Shown here piece by piece: positions 33,894 to 42,686 of a stretch of DNA of 64,000 nt. This DNA comes from Desulfurobacterium thermolithotrophum DSM 11699. Its GTDB lineage: Bacteria; Aquificota; Aquificia; Desulfurobacteriales; Desulfurobacteriaceae. Within the stretch, counting starts at the first letter, position 1, and every line of letters begins with the position of its first letter. The notes under the pieces are model-generated. The model made no database searches. It was not told where the DNA came from and saw nothing but the letters and a program-made list of their open reading frames with translations. The DNA lies in contig NC_015185.1 of the NCBI RefSeq assembly GCF_000191045.1, positions 1,184,501 to 1,248,500 on the forward strand, in the 5' to 3' direction. The position numbers and the translations under genes were made by a program.

Positions 33894-35483
33894 ATGACTC
33901 TTTTTGATCTATTACCTGTTTTAAATCTCTCAAAGGCAAATCTTAAAGAGAAAAAAAATATTGAGAAAAATAAGAAGGTTACCATAAAGTTTGAGAGTGT
34001 TATTAATGCTTTCTTGATGAAAGAACCTAAAGAGTATGTTTTACAAAACCTTAAAGAAAAGAGTCTCAAACCCCTCAAGGGAAAATTTTACTCTCCAGGA
34101 AGATTTCAAAATAAAAGTAGAAAACAAGGAACCGATGAAAATGTTCCTCAAAATAAGTTACATGAAAAAGAATTAATAGACAATAAAATACAAAACTTTT
34201 TCACTATTTCTAAATATAAAAAGGATCAAATTCAAAAAGAGAAAGATTACACATATATCTCTTTAGAAGATTCAACTATGATTATAATAAATAAATGTTA
34301 CTTACAAACCTTAAATTCAAAGAATGTAAGTAGTACGATTATAAAATCTCCAACACTTGAAAACTCTATAATAAATCAAGAGGTAGTGTATATTCCTGAC
34401 TTATCTAAAAAATCATTTAAGCAAAGGGAAAAATTTTTTCTTACCTTAAAAAGGACTTCTAGAGAAAAAAATCTTAGTAAAAAAAATAAAACAGATTTTC
34501 TATTAGACCTAGATAAAAAGAAAGTCTCTATCACTAACACTAAAAATAATCAAGAAATAAACTTTTTAAATAAAAAATCAAATAATATAAAAAAGCTAAA
34601 AAAGGAGGAAGTTCCTATTTTAAAAGAAGTTCCTATTTCAAAACCAGATTCTCTTTCTACTAGAAAAGAAAATAAATACTTTTTCAAATATGAAAAATAT
34701 ATTGATTATACTAAAACAAAAAACTTACATTCGGAAATTTTAATTAAGGATTTTAACTCTAGATCTAAGTCAGTAGTTTTACGTTTAGAAAGTCATGTTA
34801 ATAATATTTCAAAAAATTCTTTACAAAACTTTTCAGAAAAGAGTAAAAAATTTGAAATTTATTATAAAAATATAACTAGAAGAAAAGAATCTTTCCCCAA
34901 AATTTTTAAAAAATTATCAATATTGAATAATAAACTTTTAACAAAAGAAAAGGAAAAAGAAATTGAAAGTTCTATTAAAATAAACAATAGTGGTACTGAA
35001 CTGTTTCATATTCTAAATAAGGATAATAGAGAATCAAAAAGAGAAGATCTTTCTTTTCAAAATTTCTCTCTTCAAGACGATTCACATATAGATAAGAAAC
35101 AAACCATAAAGCATTCTACTACTCACTTTATACCTTCTTCTTCAACAGAAAACGAAAGTTCAATGGATAGGAATCAAGCAGAACAAGAAAACTTCAGTAA
35201 ATTTTATTCTGAGAATAATCAGAATTTCCTTAAAGACATTAATTCACAATTCCGATTAACATTAAGAGACTTTTCTTTAAATGCTAATTTACATAAAAAT
35301 ACTATTAATATTAGTTTGAATTTTCTAAATGATCTAAATATTGATTCTTCTTTTATAGAGGAAATCCAAAATATTATTAAATCATCTGGACTAAATCCAG
35401 GAAAAATTAAGCTTAAAGTGAAAGGAAAATTTGTTTATGAAGGAAGAAATGAAAAAACTTCAGCTCTGGATGTAAGAGTCTAA
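33894..35483 (+). CDS. putative flagellar hook-length control protein FliK
   Basis: A 529-residue protein, extremely rich in Lys, Asn, Ser, Ile and Glu, with no signal peptide and few small residues. Most of it looks disordered. The last about 95 residues resemble a FliK C-terminal domain: RLTLRDFSLNANLHKNTINISLNFLNDLN, then an alpha helix (FIEEIQNIIKSSGLNPGKIKLKV). FliK is otherwise missing from the cluster and is known to be poorly conserved outside this domain, so FliK is the best guess. The ATG at 33894 has GAGGGA just upstream. Base composition is more AT-rich than its neighbours. Confidence 0.6.
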   Translation: MTLFDLLPVLNLSKANLKEKKNIEKNKKVTIKFESVINAFLMKEPKEYVLQNLKEKSLKPLKGKFYSPGRFQNKSRKQGTDENVPQNKLHEKELIDNKIQNFFTISKYKKDQIQKEKDYTYISLEDSTMIIINKCYLQTLNSKNVSSTIIKSPTLENSIINQEVVYIPDLSKKSFKQREKFFLTLKRTSREKNLSKKNKTDFLLDLDKKKVSITNTKNNQEINFLNKKSNNIKKLKKEEVPILKEVPISKPDSLSTRKENKYFFKYEKYIDYTKTKNLHSEILIKDFNSRSKSVVLRLESHVNNISKNSLQNFSEKSKKFEIYYKNITRRKESFPKIFKKLSILNNKLLTKEKEKEIESSIKINNSGTELFHILNKDNRESKREDLSFQNFSLQDDSHIDKKQTIKHSTTHFIPSSSTENESSMDRNQAEQENFSKFYSENNQNFLKDINSQFRLTLRDFSLNANLHKNTINISLNFLNDLNIDSSFIEEIQNIIKSSGLNPGKIKLKVKGKFVYEGRNEKTSALDVRV

Positions 35484-35485
35484 CT

Positions 35486-37420
35486 ATGAAGTTTTTAAAC
35501 ATTTTTATCAGTTTGTTGATTATATTAGATTTTTCAACATCTTTAGGATACGATTATAAAACGGAAAAAGAATCAAAACTGTACGAAAAAGGCGTAAAAC
35601 AACTTGAGATAGGTTCTTATTCTACAGCTCTGGAATACTTTCTAAGACTTTTAAATCCTCAATCAAAGTACTACGAAAAAACGCTTTTAATGCTTTCAAA
35701 AACTTACTATGGAATAGGAAAAAAAACAGGAGAAAAAAAATATCTCTGGCAAGCACTTAACTATCTTCAACTTTATTTTATTGCTAAAAAGGACTTACCA
35801 TGGGATTATTATTTTATGAAAGCTAAAATCTACGAAAGTCTTGGTTTTTATGAACAAGCACTTGCTATCTATAGAGTAGCTTTTCTAAAAACAGAAACAG
35901 AATCACAAAGAATAGAAACCACCATAGGTATTCTAAGAACCGCTGTTGAAATAAGAAGAATAGATATAGTTGATGAATATTATATACTCATTAGTACAGC
36001 AAAACTTTCTCCTAAACAAGAGCAAGAAGTCGAATTTGTAAAGGGATTACTACTTTTTAGTAAAGGAAAATACAAAGAAGCACTACCTCACTTCTTTAAA
36101 GTCTATAGAAAGTATGAGACGTATTTACTGGATAATCCTGAGTATTATTATCTTGTTGCAGAAAATATCTATAGAGTAGGAAATCTAGTTCTTGCAGAAC
36201 AGCTTTTTAGAAGAATTATCAGTTTAACAAGAAATCAAGAGATTATAAGAAAGTCAACTATTCGCTTAGGAGATATAGAACTAAAAAAAGGAAATCTTAA
36301 ATTAGCCTTAGTTTACTATTATTCGGTTATTCGAGAAGCACCTCAAAGTCAAGAGGCTATAGTAGCTAGACTTAAACTCATTCCTCTTCAAAAATATCCA
36401 GTTGTAAAATATCGCCTTTCTCTTACCAATGATTCTGCTTTCAAAGATCCAATTAAATATATAGCCAAAGTACTTGTTACATATAGAACAACTTATGTCG
36501 GTATCTATGCTCTTACAGACCTTGGATATCTAATCTTTTCTCTTAATTCTCCCTCTATCACTTTTAAGAGATTAGTTTGGGAAGTTTCATTAGTATTTCC
36601 AGAACAAGTTAAATACGAACAAAGAGAATTTTTACGTTCTCTGTGGACTCCATATCTTTTAAAACTAGAGTCGAAAAAAATGTGTGAACTTTATAGATCT
36701 AATACAAGATTTTTTAAAGAAATTTTTGACAGAGAAGTATTATTAAAAATAGCAAATGATCTTAAAAGTTGTAATATGAGGAAGTTAAGAATTGATCTTT
36801 TAAAATATATGGTAAAAAAATGGAATTCCGATTCTGATATCATTCTTATGGCTCAAGCATTATTTGAAAGTAGAGATTTTAAAGACGCTCTTAAGATATT
36901 AAAAAAAGTTAAAAATAAAAATAGATGTGACTATGAAAAGTTATATCTTAAAATATCTATGTTTATTTCTACAAATTTCTTGTTTAATGAAAAACGATTA
37001 GAAAATCTTTGTAGAAAGAACAAAAAAGATTCCTCTTTTATGGCTATAAAGATTTTCTATCTATCAAAAAACTTAAAGTTAGAAGAAGCTTATAAAATTT
37101 TCAAAGAAAATAAAATATATTTAAAAGAAAACTACAATAAAAGTGCTGTTGTTAAATTAGCAATAAACAATCTAATAGAAAAACTCATGGCCAATAATCA
37201 CTATTCTCAAGTATACAATATTTCCAAAACATTGCTTTCTGAAGATTCTCCAAATTGTTATCTAGGAAGTATTACTGTTATTTCGGCTGTTAGAATTGGT
37301 AAAATCAACGATGTAAAAAAAGTTAGTGAACTTATTAGAGAATGTAAGGATAAACTTAGTGATATTGCCATTACAGTTTATGACAATGCAATTTTGGAAA
37401 AGGAGTTAACAAATGAGTGA
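35486..37420 (+). CDS. exported TPR-repeat protein in the flagellar cluster
   Basis: A 644-residue protein with an N-terminal signal peptide (FLNIFISLLIILDFSTSLG) and a chain of TPR-like helical repeats over most of its length: KLYEKGVKQLEIGSYSTALEYFLRLL, YYFMKAKIYESLGFYEQALAIYRVAF, EYYYLVAENIYRVGNLVLAEQLFRRII, ALVYYYSVIREAPQSQEAIVARL. It is probably periplasmic. I do not recognise a named family. It lies two bases after the FliK-like gene and overlaps flgB by eight bases, so it is made with rod and hook parts. A role in assembly or in stabilising the periplasmic motor is a guess. Confidence 0.75.
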   Translation: MKFLNIFISLLIILDFSTSLGYDYKTEKESKLYEKGVKQLEIGSYSTALEYFLRLLNPQSKYYEKTLLMLSKTYYGIGKKTGEKKYLWQALNYLQLYFIAKKDLPWDYYFMKAKIYESLGFYEQALAIYRVAFLKTETESQRIETTIGILRTAVEIRRIDIVDEYYILISTAKLSPKQEQEVEFVKGLLLFSKGKYKEALPHFFKVYRKYETYLLDNPEYYYLVAENIYRVGNLVLAEQLFRRIISLTRNQEIIRKSTIRLGDIELKKGNLKLALVYYYSVIREAPQSQEAIVARLKLIPLQKYPVVKYRLSLTNDSAFKDPIKYIAKVLVTYRTTYVGIYALTDLGYLIFSLNSPSITFKRLVWEVSLVFPEQVKYEQREFLRSLWTPYLLKLESKKMCELYRSNTRFFKEIFDREVLLKIANDLKSCNMRKLRIDLLKYMVKKWNSDSDIILMAQALFESRDFKDALKILKKVKNKNRCDYEKLYLKISMFISTNFLFNEKRLENLCRKNKKDSSFMAIKIFYLSKNLKLEEAYKIFKENKIYLKENYNKSAVVKLAINNLIEKLMANNHYSQVYNISKTLLSEDSPNCYLGSITVISAVRIGKINDVKKVSELIRECKDKLSDIAITVYDNAILEKELTNE

Positions 37421-37787
37421 ACTCTTTGGAAAACTAAATCCTATCGCAGATATGGCTTCCTTTTTTCTTGAACGTTCAAAGATTATTCAAAGCAACATTG
37501 CAAATGCTGATACACCATTTTATAAACCGAGAGATCTTGTATTCGAAAAGGAACTGGAATCACAGTTAAAGCTTAAAAAGACAGATCCAAGACACTTCGA
37601 TGTCTCTCAATCAAGAAAAAAGTTTAAAATTGTAGAATTTCAAAATGTTAATGGTTACGACATGAACAAAGTAAATGTTAATGAAGAATTAGCAAAGTTA
37701 GCAGAAAGTGCAATTATGTTTAAATCTCTTAATGAAGTACTTAAAAAAGAAATTGGGAAGCTGAAGCTTAGTATCCAGGGGAGGTAA
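37413..37787 (+). CDS. flgB: flagellar basal-body rod protein FlgB
   Basis: FlgB, 124 residues, a proximal rod protein. Seen: MASFFLERSKIIQSNIANADTPFYKPRDLVFEKEL (the rod motif SNIANADTP) and VNGYDMNKVNVNEELAKLAESAIMFKSLNEVLKKEIGKLKLSI at the C-terminus. It starts within the last codons of the TPR gene and is followed four bases later by flgC and then fliE, the standard rod order. Confidence 0.95.
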   Translation: MSELFGKLNPIADMASFFLERSKIIQSNIANADTPFYKPRDLVFEKELESQLKLKKTDPRHFDVSQSRKKFKIVEFQNVNGYDMNKVNVNEELAKLAESAIMFKSLNEVLKKEIGKLKLSIQGR

Positions 37788-37790
37788 TGA

Positions 37791-38198
37791 ATGATATTTA
37801 AGGGGCTTGAAGTTTCCTTAACTGGTATGGAAGTACAGAGAGTTCGTATAGATATTCACTCAAGTAACCTTGCTAATGCTAATTCTGTAGATGAAAATGG
37901 TAATCCCTACAGAAGAAAAATACCTATCTTTGAATCAGTACTTGAAAAAACAGCTAAAGGAGAAATCTACAGAGTAAAAGTGAAAAAAATAGTAGAAGAT
38001 CCCTCTCCTTATAAATTAAAATATGACCCTTCTAATCCTCTTGCTGATAAAAATGGTTATGTAAAACTTCCTAATGTAGATCCTATTAGAGAAATGGTAG
38101 ATATGATATCAGCAATGAGAACTTATGAGGCAAACCTTACTGCTTTTAATACTCATAAAGGAATGCTCCTAAATGCTATAGATATTTTAAAAGCATAA
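37791..38198 (+). CDS. flgC: flagellar basal-body rod protein FlgC
   Basis: FlgC, 135 residues. It has the family opening IFKGLEVSLTGMEVQRVRIDIHSSNLANANSV, the conserved DPSNPLADKNGYVKLPNVDPIREMVDMISAMRTYEANLTAFNTHKGMLLNAIDI end and normal length. A GGGGAGG site precedes the ATG. Proximal rod component, assembled after FliE and FlgB. Confidence 0.96.
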   Translation: MIFKGLEVSLTGMEVQRVRIDIHSSNLANANSVDENGNPYRRKIPIFESVLEKTAKGEIYRVKVKKIVEDPSPYKLKYDPSNPLADKNGYVKLPNVDPIREMVDMISAMRTYEANLTAFNTHKGMLLNAIDILKA

Positions 38199-38211
38199 AT
38201 GAGAGGGTAAA

Positions 38212-38499
38212 ATGAAGATACAGCTCAATCCATTAACTAAAAGTATTTTAGATATTAAAGAAAAGCATAATCAGAAAGCTAATGGATTCAAAGACCTGCT
38301 GGAAAACTTCATAAAAGACGTTAACTCAGACCTAAAAGAGTCTAGAAAAGCTGAAGAAAATTTAATTTCAGGTAATGTACAAAACATAGAGGAAATAATG
38401 TATAAAATAGAAAAAGCAGACCTTTCTCTGAGACTATTAGTCGAAATAAGAAACAAAGCTCTTGAAAGCTATCAAGAAATAATGAGAATGCAGGTTTAA
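38212..38499 (+). CDS. fliE: MS ring-rod junction protein FliE
   Basis: A 95-residue FliE, the adaptor between the FliF ring and the rod. Helical; the C-terminal part is typical: NVQNIEEIMYKIEKADLSLRLLVEIRNKALESYQEIMRMQV. The N-terminal half (NGFKDLLENFIKDVNSDLKESRKAEE) matches the export-facing helix. It sits in the usual flgB-flgC-fliE-fliF order, 15 bases before fliF. Confidence 0.93.
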   Translation: MKIQLNPLTKSILDIKEKHNQKANGFKDLLENFIKDVNSDLKESRKAEENLISGNVQNIEEIMYKIEKADLSLRLLVEIRNKALESYQEIMRMQV

Positions 38500-38514
38500 C
38501 GGGAGCCGAAATAG

Positions 38515-40104
38515 GTGAACATAAAAGAAATTCAAACAAAAGTACAAGAAATTTTTAAGAAGAATGCTAACCCCAAGAATGTAATTCTTCTTCTTTCTGC
38601 TTTAACGCTTGTTTCTTTTCTTGCATTTATCGCTATAAAACAAAGTACAACAGAAGATTACGCGGTTCTTTATACACATTTAAGTCCTGATGATGCTGGT
38701 TCTATTCTTTCTGTTCTACAGGAGGAACATATTCCTTATAAAGTTGAAGGAAATGGAAGTATTATTCTTGTTCCAAAGGAAAAGGTCTATGACATAAGGC
38801 TTAAACTTGCAGCAAAAGGATTACCTCATGGGAAAGTTGTAGGTTTTGAGCTATTTGATGAACCTAAGCTAGGAATAACTCAATTTCAAGAAAATGTCGA
38901 ATTCTTGCGAGCTCTTGAAGGTGAAATTGAGAGAACAATAAAAAGAATAAATGCTATTCAGGATGTAAAAGTAAATATAGCGCTCCCTAAAGACTCAATA
39001 TTCGTTAGAGAATCTGAAGAACCTAAAGCTTCTATCCTTGTAAATCTTTGGCCCGGTAGAGAACTTACAAAAGAACAAGTAAAAGCTATCGTTTTTCTTG
39101 TTTCTCATGCAGTCCCTGGTTTAAAACCTGAAAATGTCACTGTTATTGATAATAGAGGAAGAGTCCTTACAGATCTTCTAAGTGGAAATGAAGATGAGAC
39201 TGGGAGTTCCAAAGAATTAGAGGTAAAGAGAAAGTTAGAAAAAGAAATAGAAAGAAAAATTCAATCTATGCTTTCACAAGTTTTAGGAAGTGGAAAGGTT
39301 GTTGTTAGAGCTTCTGTAGAAATAGAAACGGGTAGGTTAGAAAAGAAGGAAGAGCTCTATGATCCCGATATGACTGCTGTTGTTAGTGAAAGAAAAATTC
39401 AAGAAAAAGAAACAGGTATAAAACCTAAGGAACAAGGAGTCCCTGGAACGACAACAAATGTTCCCCCTGTTCTAAACTTAAATCAAGGAAATGAAATTCT
39501 AAAAAAAGAAAAGAAGGATGTAACTACAAATTACGATGTCTCAAAGACTATACAAAAAACGATAACTCCTATTTTCAAAATAAAACGGATAAGTGTAGGT
39601 GTTCTTGTTGATGGAAAGTATCAAAAAGAGAAAGATAAAGCAGGAAACGAAATAATCAAGTTTGTTCCCCGCTCCCAAGAAGAAATAAAAACTTATGAAG
39701 AAATAGTAAAAAGCGCTATTGGTTATGACCCGAAGAGAGGAGATACCGTAACGGTTGCAAGTGTTCCTTTTGAAGCTAAACAATTTGTGCAGAAAGAAAA
39801 ATCCCAAAAGAAATTTCCATGGATTTATATAGCTGCTGGTGGTGGTTTACTTACACTTATTCTTGTAGGAATAATTGCACTCAAGCTTTTAAAGTCTAAA
39901 AAGACAGAACCACAACAACCTGAAATTCCTGAGACTTTGATGGCAGAAATGAAAGCTCGAGCTGAACATAAAGAAGAATTAGAAGAACTTCACATAGAAT
40001 CGGATCCTCTCTATATTAAGATAGTAGAAATTGCAAAAGAACATCCTGAATTGGTTGCCAATGTAATTAGTAAATGGATAAGGGAAGAAGGGATAAGTAA
40101 ATGA
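38515..40104 (+). CDS. fliF: flagellar MS-ring protein FliF
   Basis: FliF, 529 residues, GTG start. Membrane helix 1 (NVILLLSALTLVSFLAFIAI) is followed by the periplasmic ring-building motifs: LYTHLSPDDAGSILSVLQEEHIPYKV, VGFELFDEPKLGITQFQENVEFLRALEGEIERTIKRI, VNIALPKDSIFVRESEEPKASILVNL, HAVPGLKPENVTVIDNRG. Helix 2 is near residue 440 (WIYIAAGGGLLTLILVGIIAL). The C-terminal tail (DPLYIKIVEIAKEHPELVANVISKWI) binds FliG. It overlaps fliH by four bases. Confidence 0.97.
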   Translation: MNIKEIQTKVQEIFKKNANPKNVILLLSALTLVSFLAFIAIKQSTTEDYAVLYTHLSPDDAGSILSVLQEEHIPYKVEGNGSIILVPKEKVYDIRLKLAAKGLPHGKVVGFELFDEPKLGITQFQENVEFLRALEGEIERTIKRINAIQDVKVNIALPKDSIFVRESEEPKASILVNLWPGRELTKEQVKAIVFLVSHAVPGLKPENVTVIDNRGRVLTDLLSGNEDETGSSKELEVKRKLEKEIERKIQSMLSQVLGSGKVVVRASVEIETGRLEKKEELYDPDMTAVVSERKIQEKETGIKPKEQGVPGTTTNVPPVLNLNQGNEILKKEKKDVTTNYDVSKTIQKTITPIFKIKRISVGVLVDGKYQKEKDKAGNEIIKFVPRSQEEIKTYEEIVKSAIGYDPKRGDTVTVASVPFEAKQFVQKEKSQKKFPWIYIAAGGGLLTLILVGIIALKLLKSKKTEPQQPEIPETLMAEMKARAEHKEELEELHIESDPLYIKIVEIAKEHPELVANVISKWIREEGISK

Positions 40105-40754
40105 TAGATCTTGAAGATTTTTCTCCACTCTTAGAATCAGAAGAAGAAAAAAATCAAGAATCTAAAAGGTTAGCAACTGAAGAAATAGAAAAAATTTTTC
40201 AGGAAAAGTTTCTAGAAATTCAGAAAAAACATTCAGCAGAGCTTGAGTCAGCAAAGAAAAAATCATTTGAAGAAGGATTTAAAAAAGGTTTTCTAAAAGC
40301 AAAAGAAGAACTTAAAATCTCTTTTCAGGAGGAATTACAAAATTTACAATCTCAATATCAGAAAAAACTAGATTCTTTACAGCTAGACCTTAATAATTTA
40401 GAAAAGGAAATTAGTCAAAAATATAAAGAATTCTTAAAAAAAGTAGAAGAAGTTATAATTTCCTCCATCGCTGAAATATTAGAATTCTTATATATAAATC
40501 CTACAAATTCTTCCTATGTGGCAAAAAAAATAGAGGAACTCTTAAAAGAATTTCCTGATGAAGACTTAATTGAAATAGAAGTAGGAAAAGAACTTTCAAA
40601 ACATATTAAATTTGATAGAGTCCAGATTAGTGAAAACCTAGCAAATAATGATTTTTCTGTAAAATTTAAGGACTTTTCAATAGAATCAAAGATTAAAGAA
40701 AAATTAAACCTCCTAAGAGAAGAAATTGAAAGAGAGATTAAAAAGTCTTCCTAA
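40101..40754 (+). CDS. fliH: flagellar assembly protein FliH
   Basis: A 217-residue FliH-like protein, a dimeric stator stalk that binds FliI and the C ring. A long coiled coil with Glu/Lys heptads covers residues 20-120 and includes GFKKGFLKAKEEL, a short version of the GxxxG region of the family. The C-terminal part (about 125-210) resembles the vacuolar/F-type ATPase subunit E-like domain. Identification rests on this architecture and on its place between fliF and fliI. Confidence 0.88.
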   Translation: MIDLEDFSPLLESEEEKNQESKRLATEEIEKIFQEKFLEIQKKHSAELESAKKKSFEEGFKKGFLKAKEELKISFQEELQNLQSQYQKKLDSLQLDLNNLEKEISQKYKEFLKKVEEVIISSIAEILEFLYINPTNSSYVAKKIEELLKEFPDEDLIEIEVGKELSKHIKFDRVQISENLANNDFSVKFKDFSIESKIKEKLNLLREEIEREIKKSS

Positions 40755-42051
40755 GTATAGAGTTATAGGGAAGGTTTCTGGAGTAAGAGGTCCCATAGTT
40801 GAAGCAAAATTGCCTAAAGTACACATTGGAGATTTTTGTACTATAGATAACACGATAGAAGCCGAAGTGGTTGGATTTAAAGAAGGAAAAACTCTCTTGA
40901 TGGCTTATAGTGATACTACCGGTATTAGTTTAGGTAGTATCATCGAATCAAAAATCTCAGGTTTGAAAATAGGAGTTTCAGATAGTCTTTTAGGACTTGT
41001 GCTAGATCCTTTTGGAAATCCTATGAATGCAGAAAGTTTTGTACCTATTGACTTTGTTCCTTTAAAAGCTGAACCAATCAATCCAATGAAAAGAAAACGA
41101 ATAAAAGAACCTCTTGATCTTGGTGTTAGAGCTATTAATGCATTACTTACTGTTGGTAAAGGACAAAGAATAGGAATATTTGCAGGTGCAGGTGTTGGAA
41201 AGAGTACACTTATGGGAATGATTTCTCGTTTTACAGAAGCAGACGTAAACGTTGTTGCTCTTATTGGAGAAAGAGGTAGAGAGGTTCGAGAGTTTATTGA
41301 AGATAATCTAGGAGAAGAAGGACTGAAAAAATCTGTTATAGTTGTTGCTACATCTGATCATCCTCCGCTTGCAAAAATAAGAGCTGCATTTACAGCCTGT
41401 GCAATTGCTGAATACTTTTCTTACAAAGGAAAAAATGTTTTATTGTTTGTAGATTCTCTTACAAGGTTAGCAATGGCACAAAGAGAAATAGGTCTTGCAG
41501 TAGGAGAACCTCCAACGTCAAAAGGTTATACTCCTTCTGTATTTTCTACAATGGCTAAACTTATAGAAAGAGCAGGTAACTTTACGGATGGAGGAAGTAT
41601 TACTGGAATTTATACAGTTTTGGTTGAGGGAGATGATATTTCACTTGATCCTGTAGCAGATGCTGCAGTAGGTTTTTTAGATGGTCACATAATTCTTTCT
41701 CGTGAATTAGCCAATAGAAGAGTATTTCCTTCAATAGATATAATCAAGAGTATAAGTAGACTAACCCCTCAACTTGTTAACGAAGAAGTTCTAAAGTATC
41801 AATCTATTGTTCTAGACGTTGAAAGTACTTATCAAAACAATAGTGATGTTATTAACCTTGGTCTCTATAAGAAAGGAACATCTCCAAAAATAGATCTTGC
41901 TATCAAGGTCTATCCTGCTATTGAGAATTTCATAAAACAATCTTTTAACGAAAAAGTTACTTTCTCTCAAAGCTTGAAAGAACTAAAAAGTTTGGTAGAA
42001 TATATAAAAATAGAGGGAGATCACTATGGCTATAGATGGAATAACAAGTGA
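40726..42051 (+). CDS. fliI: flagellum-specific ATPase FliI
   Basis: FliI, 441 residues, the export ATPase related to F1 beta. N-terminal beta domain (KVSGVRGPIVEAKLPKVHIGDFC), Walker A FAGAGVGKSTLMGMI near residue 152, ALIGERGREVREFIEDNLG, Walker B NVLLFVDSLTRLAMAQREIGLAVGEPP, and SITGIYTVLVEGDDISLDPVADA. The TTG start at 40726 lies within fliH (29-base overlap) and gives a full N-terminal domain; no better start is seen. It overlaps flgD by 26 bases. Its partner FliJ is encoded elsewhere, on the opposite strand at 48.7 kb. Confidence 0.95.
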   Translation: MKERLKSLPKYRVIGKVSGVRGPIVEAKLPKVHIGDFCTIDNTIEAEVVGFKEGKTLLMAYSDTTGISLGSIIESKISGLKIGVSDSLLGLVLDPFGNPMNAESFVPIDFVPLKAEPINPMKRKRIKEPLDLGVRAINALLTVGKGQRIGIFAGAGVGKSTLMGMISRFTEADVNVVALIGERGREVREFIEDNLGEEGLKKSVIVVATSDHPPLAKIRAAFTACAIAEYFSYKGKNVLLFVDSLTRLAMAQREIGLAVGEPPTSKGYTPSVFSTMAKLIERAGNFTDGGSITGIYTVLVEGDDISLDPVADAAVGFLDGHIILSRELANRRVFPSIDIIKSISRLTPQLVNEEVLKYQSIVLDVESTYQNNSDVINLGLYKKGTSPKIDLAIKVYPAIENFIKQSFNEKVTFSQSLKELKSLVEYIKIEGDHYGYRWNNK

Positions 42052-42685
42052 TTTTATCTATTCCGGAGATCAAAAACCCCAAGTTGTTGATGCAAACTAC
42101 GACAATTCAAAAATGTCTCAAGAGGATTTTCTTAAAGTCCTTCTTGCTGATATTCAATGGCAAGATCCTCTCAACGCAAAAGATATTAGTGAGTTTATCA
42201 ATAACGCTGTTAAACTACAAGAATTAGAAGTTTTAAACTCTTTTGAATCAAATATACAAACATTTGTTTCTACACTGCAATCGCAGTCTTTATTTTTTGC
42301 TTCTAATTTTATAGGAAAGCTAGTTGAATATGAAGGAAATCAAACGTATGTACAAAATGGTACAGGTTATGCTTCCTTTTCTTTGTCTTCTCCGGCTGAT
42401 TCTGTAAAGGTTACAATACTTGATCATGAGGGTAATATCGTAGAAGAAAAAGTTTTTTCAAATCTTTCAGCTGGAGAAGAGTATCCTATTGAGATTAACA
42501 ATCCTAATCTTACAGATGGCTATTATACTGTTTTTGTCGAAGCTACAAACCAAGGTGTTCCAGTTGATGCTACAGTAAAAAGCTTAGCTTATGTTAATCA
42601 GATAAGAAAAGATAAAGACGGTATATATGCTGTTACCGATGTTTCTTCAATACCTTTAGATAAAATTATCGGAATAGGAGGATAA
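42026..42685 (+). CDS. flgD: flagellar hook capping protein FlgD
   Basis: FlgD, 219 residues, the scaffold at the tip of the growing hook. N-terminal SQEDFLKVLLADIQWQDPLNAKDISEFINNAVKLQELEVLNSFESNIQ is the classic FlgD start. A FlgD Ig-like/Tudor region follows: FIGKLVEYEGNQTYVQNGTGYASFSLSSPADSVKVTILDHEGNIV and LTDGYYTVFVEATNQGVPVDA. It sits right before flgE, as expected. Confidence 0.95.
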   Translation: MAIDGITSDFIYSGDQKPQVVDANYDNSKMSQEDFLKVLLADIQWQDPLNAKDISEFINNAVKLQELEVLNSFESNIQTFVSTLQSQSLFFASNFIGKLVEYEGNQTYVQNGTGYASFSLSSPADSVKVTILDHEGNIVEEKVFSNLSAGEEYPIEINNPNLTDGYYTVFVEATNQGVPVDATVKSLAYVNQIRKDKDGIYAVTDVSSIPLDKIIGIGG

Positions 42686-42686
42686 A

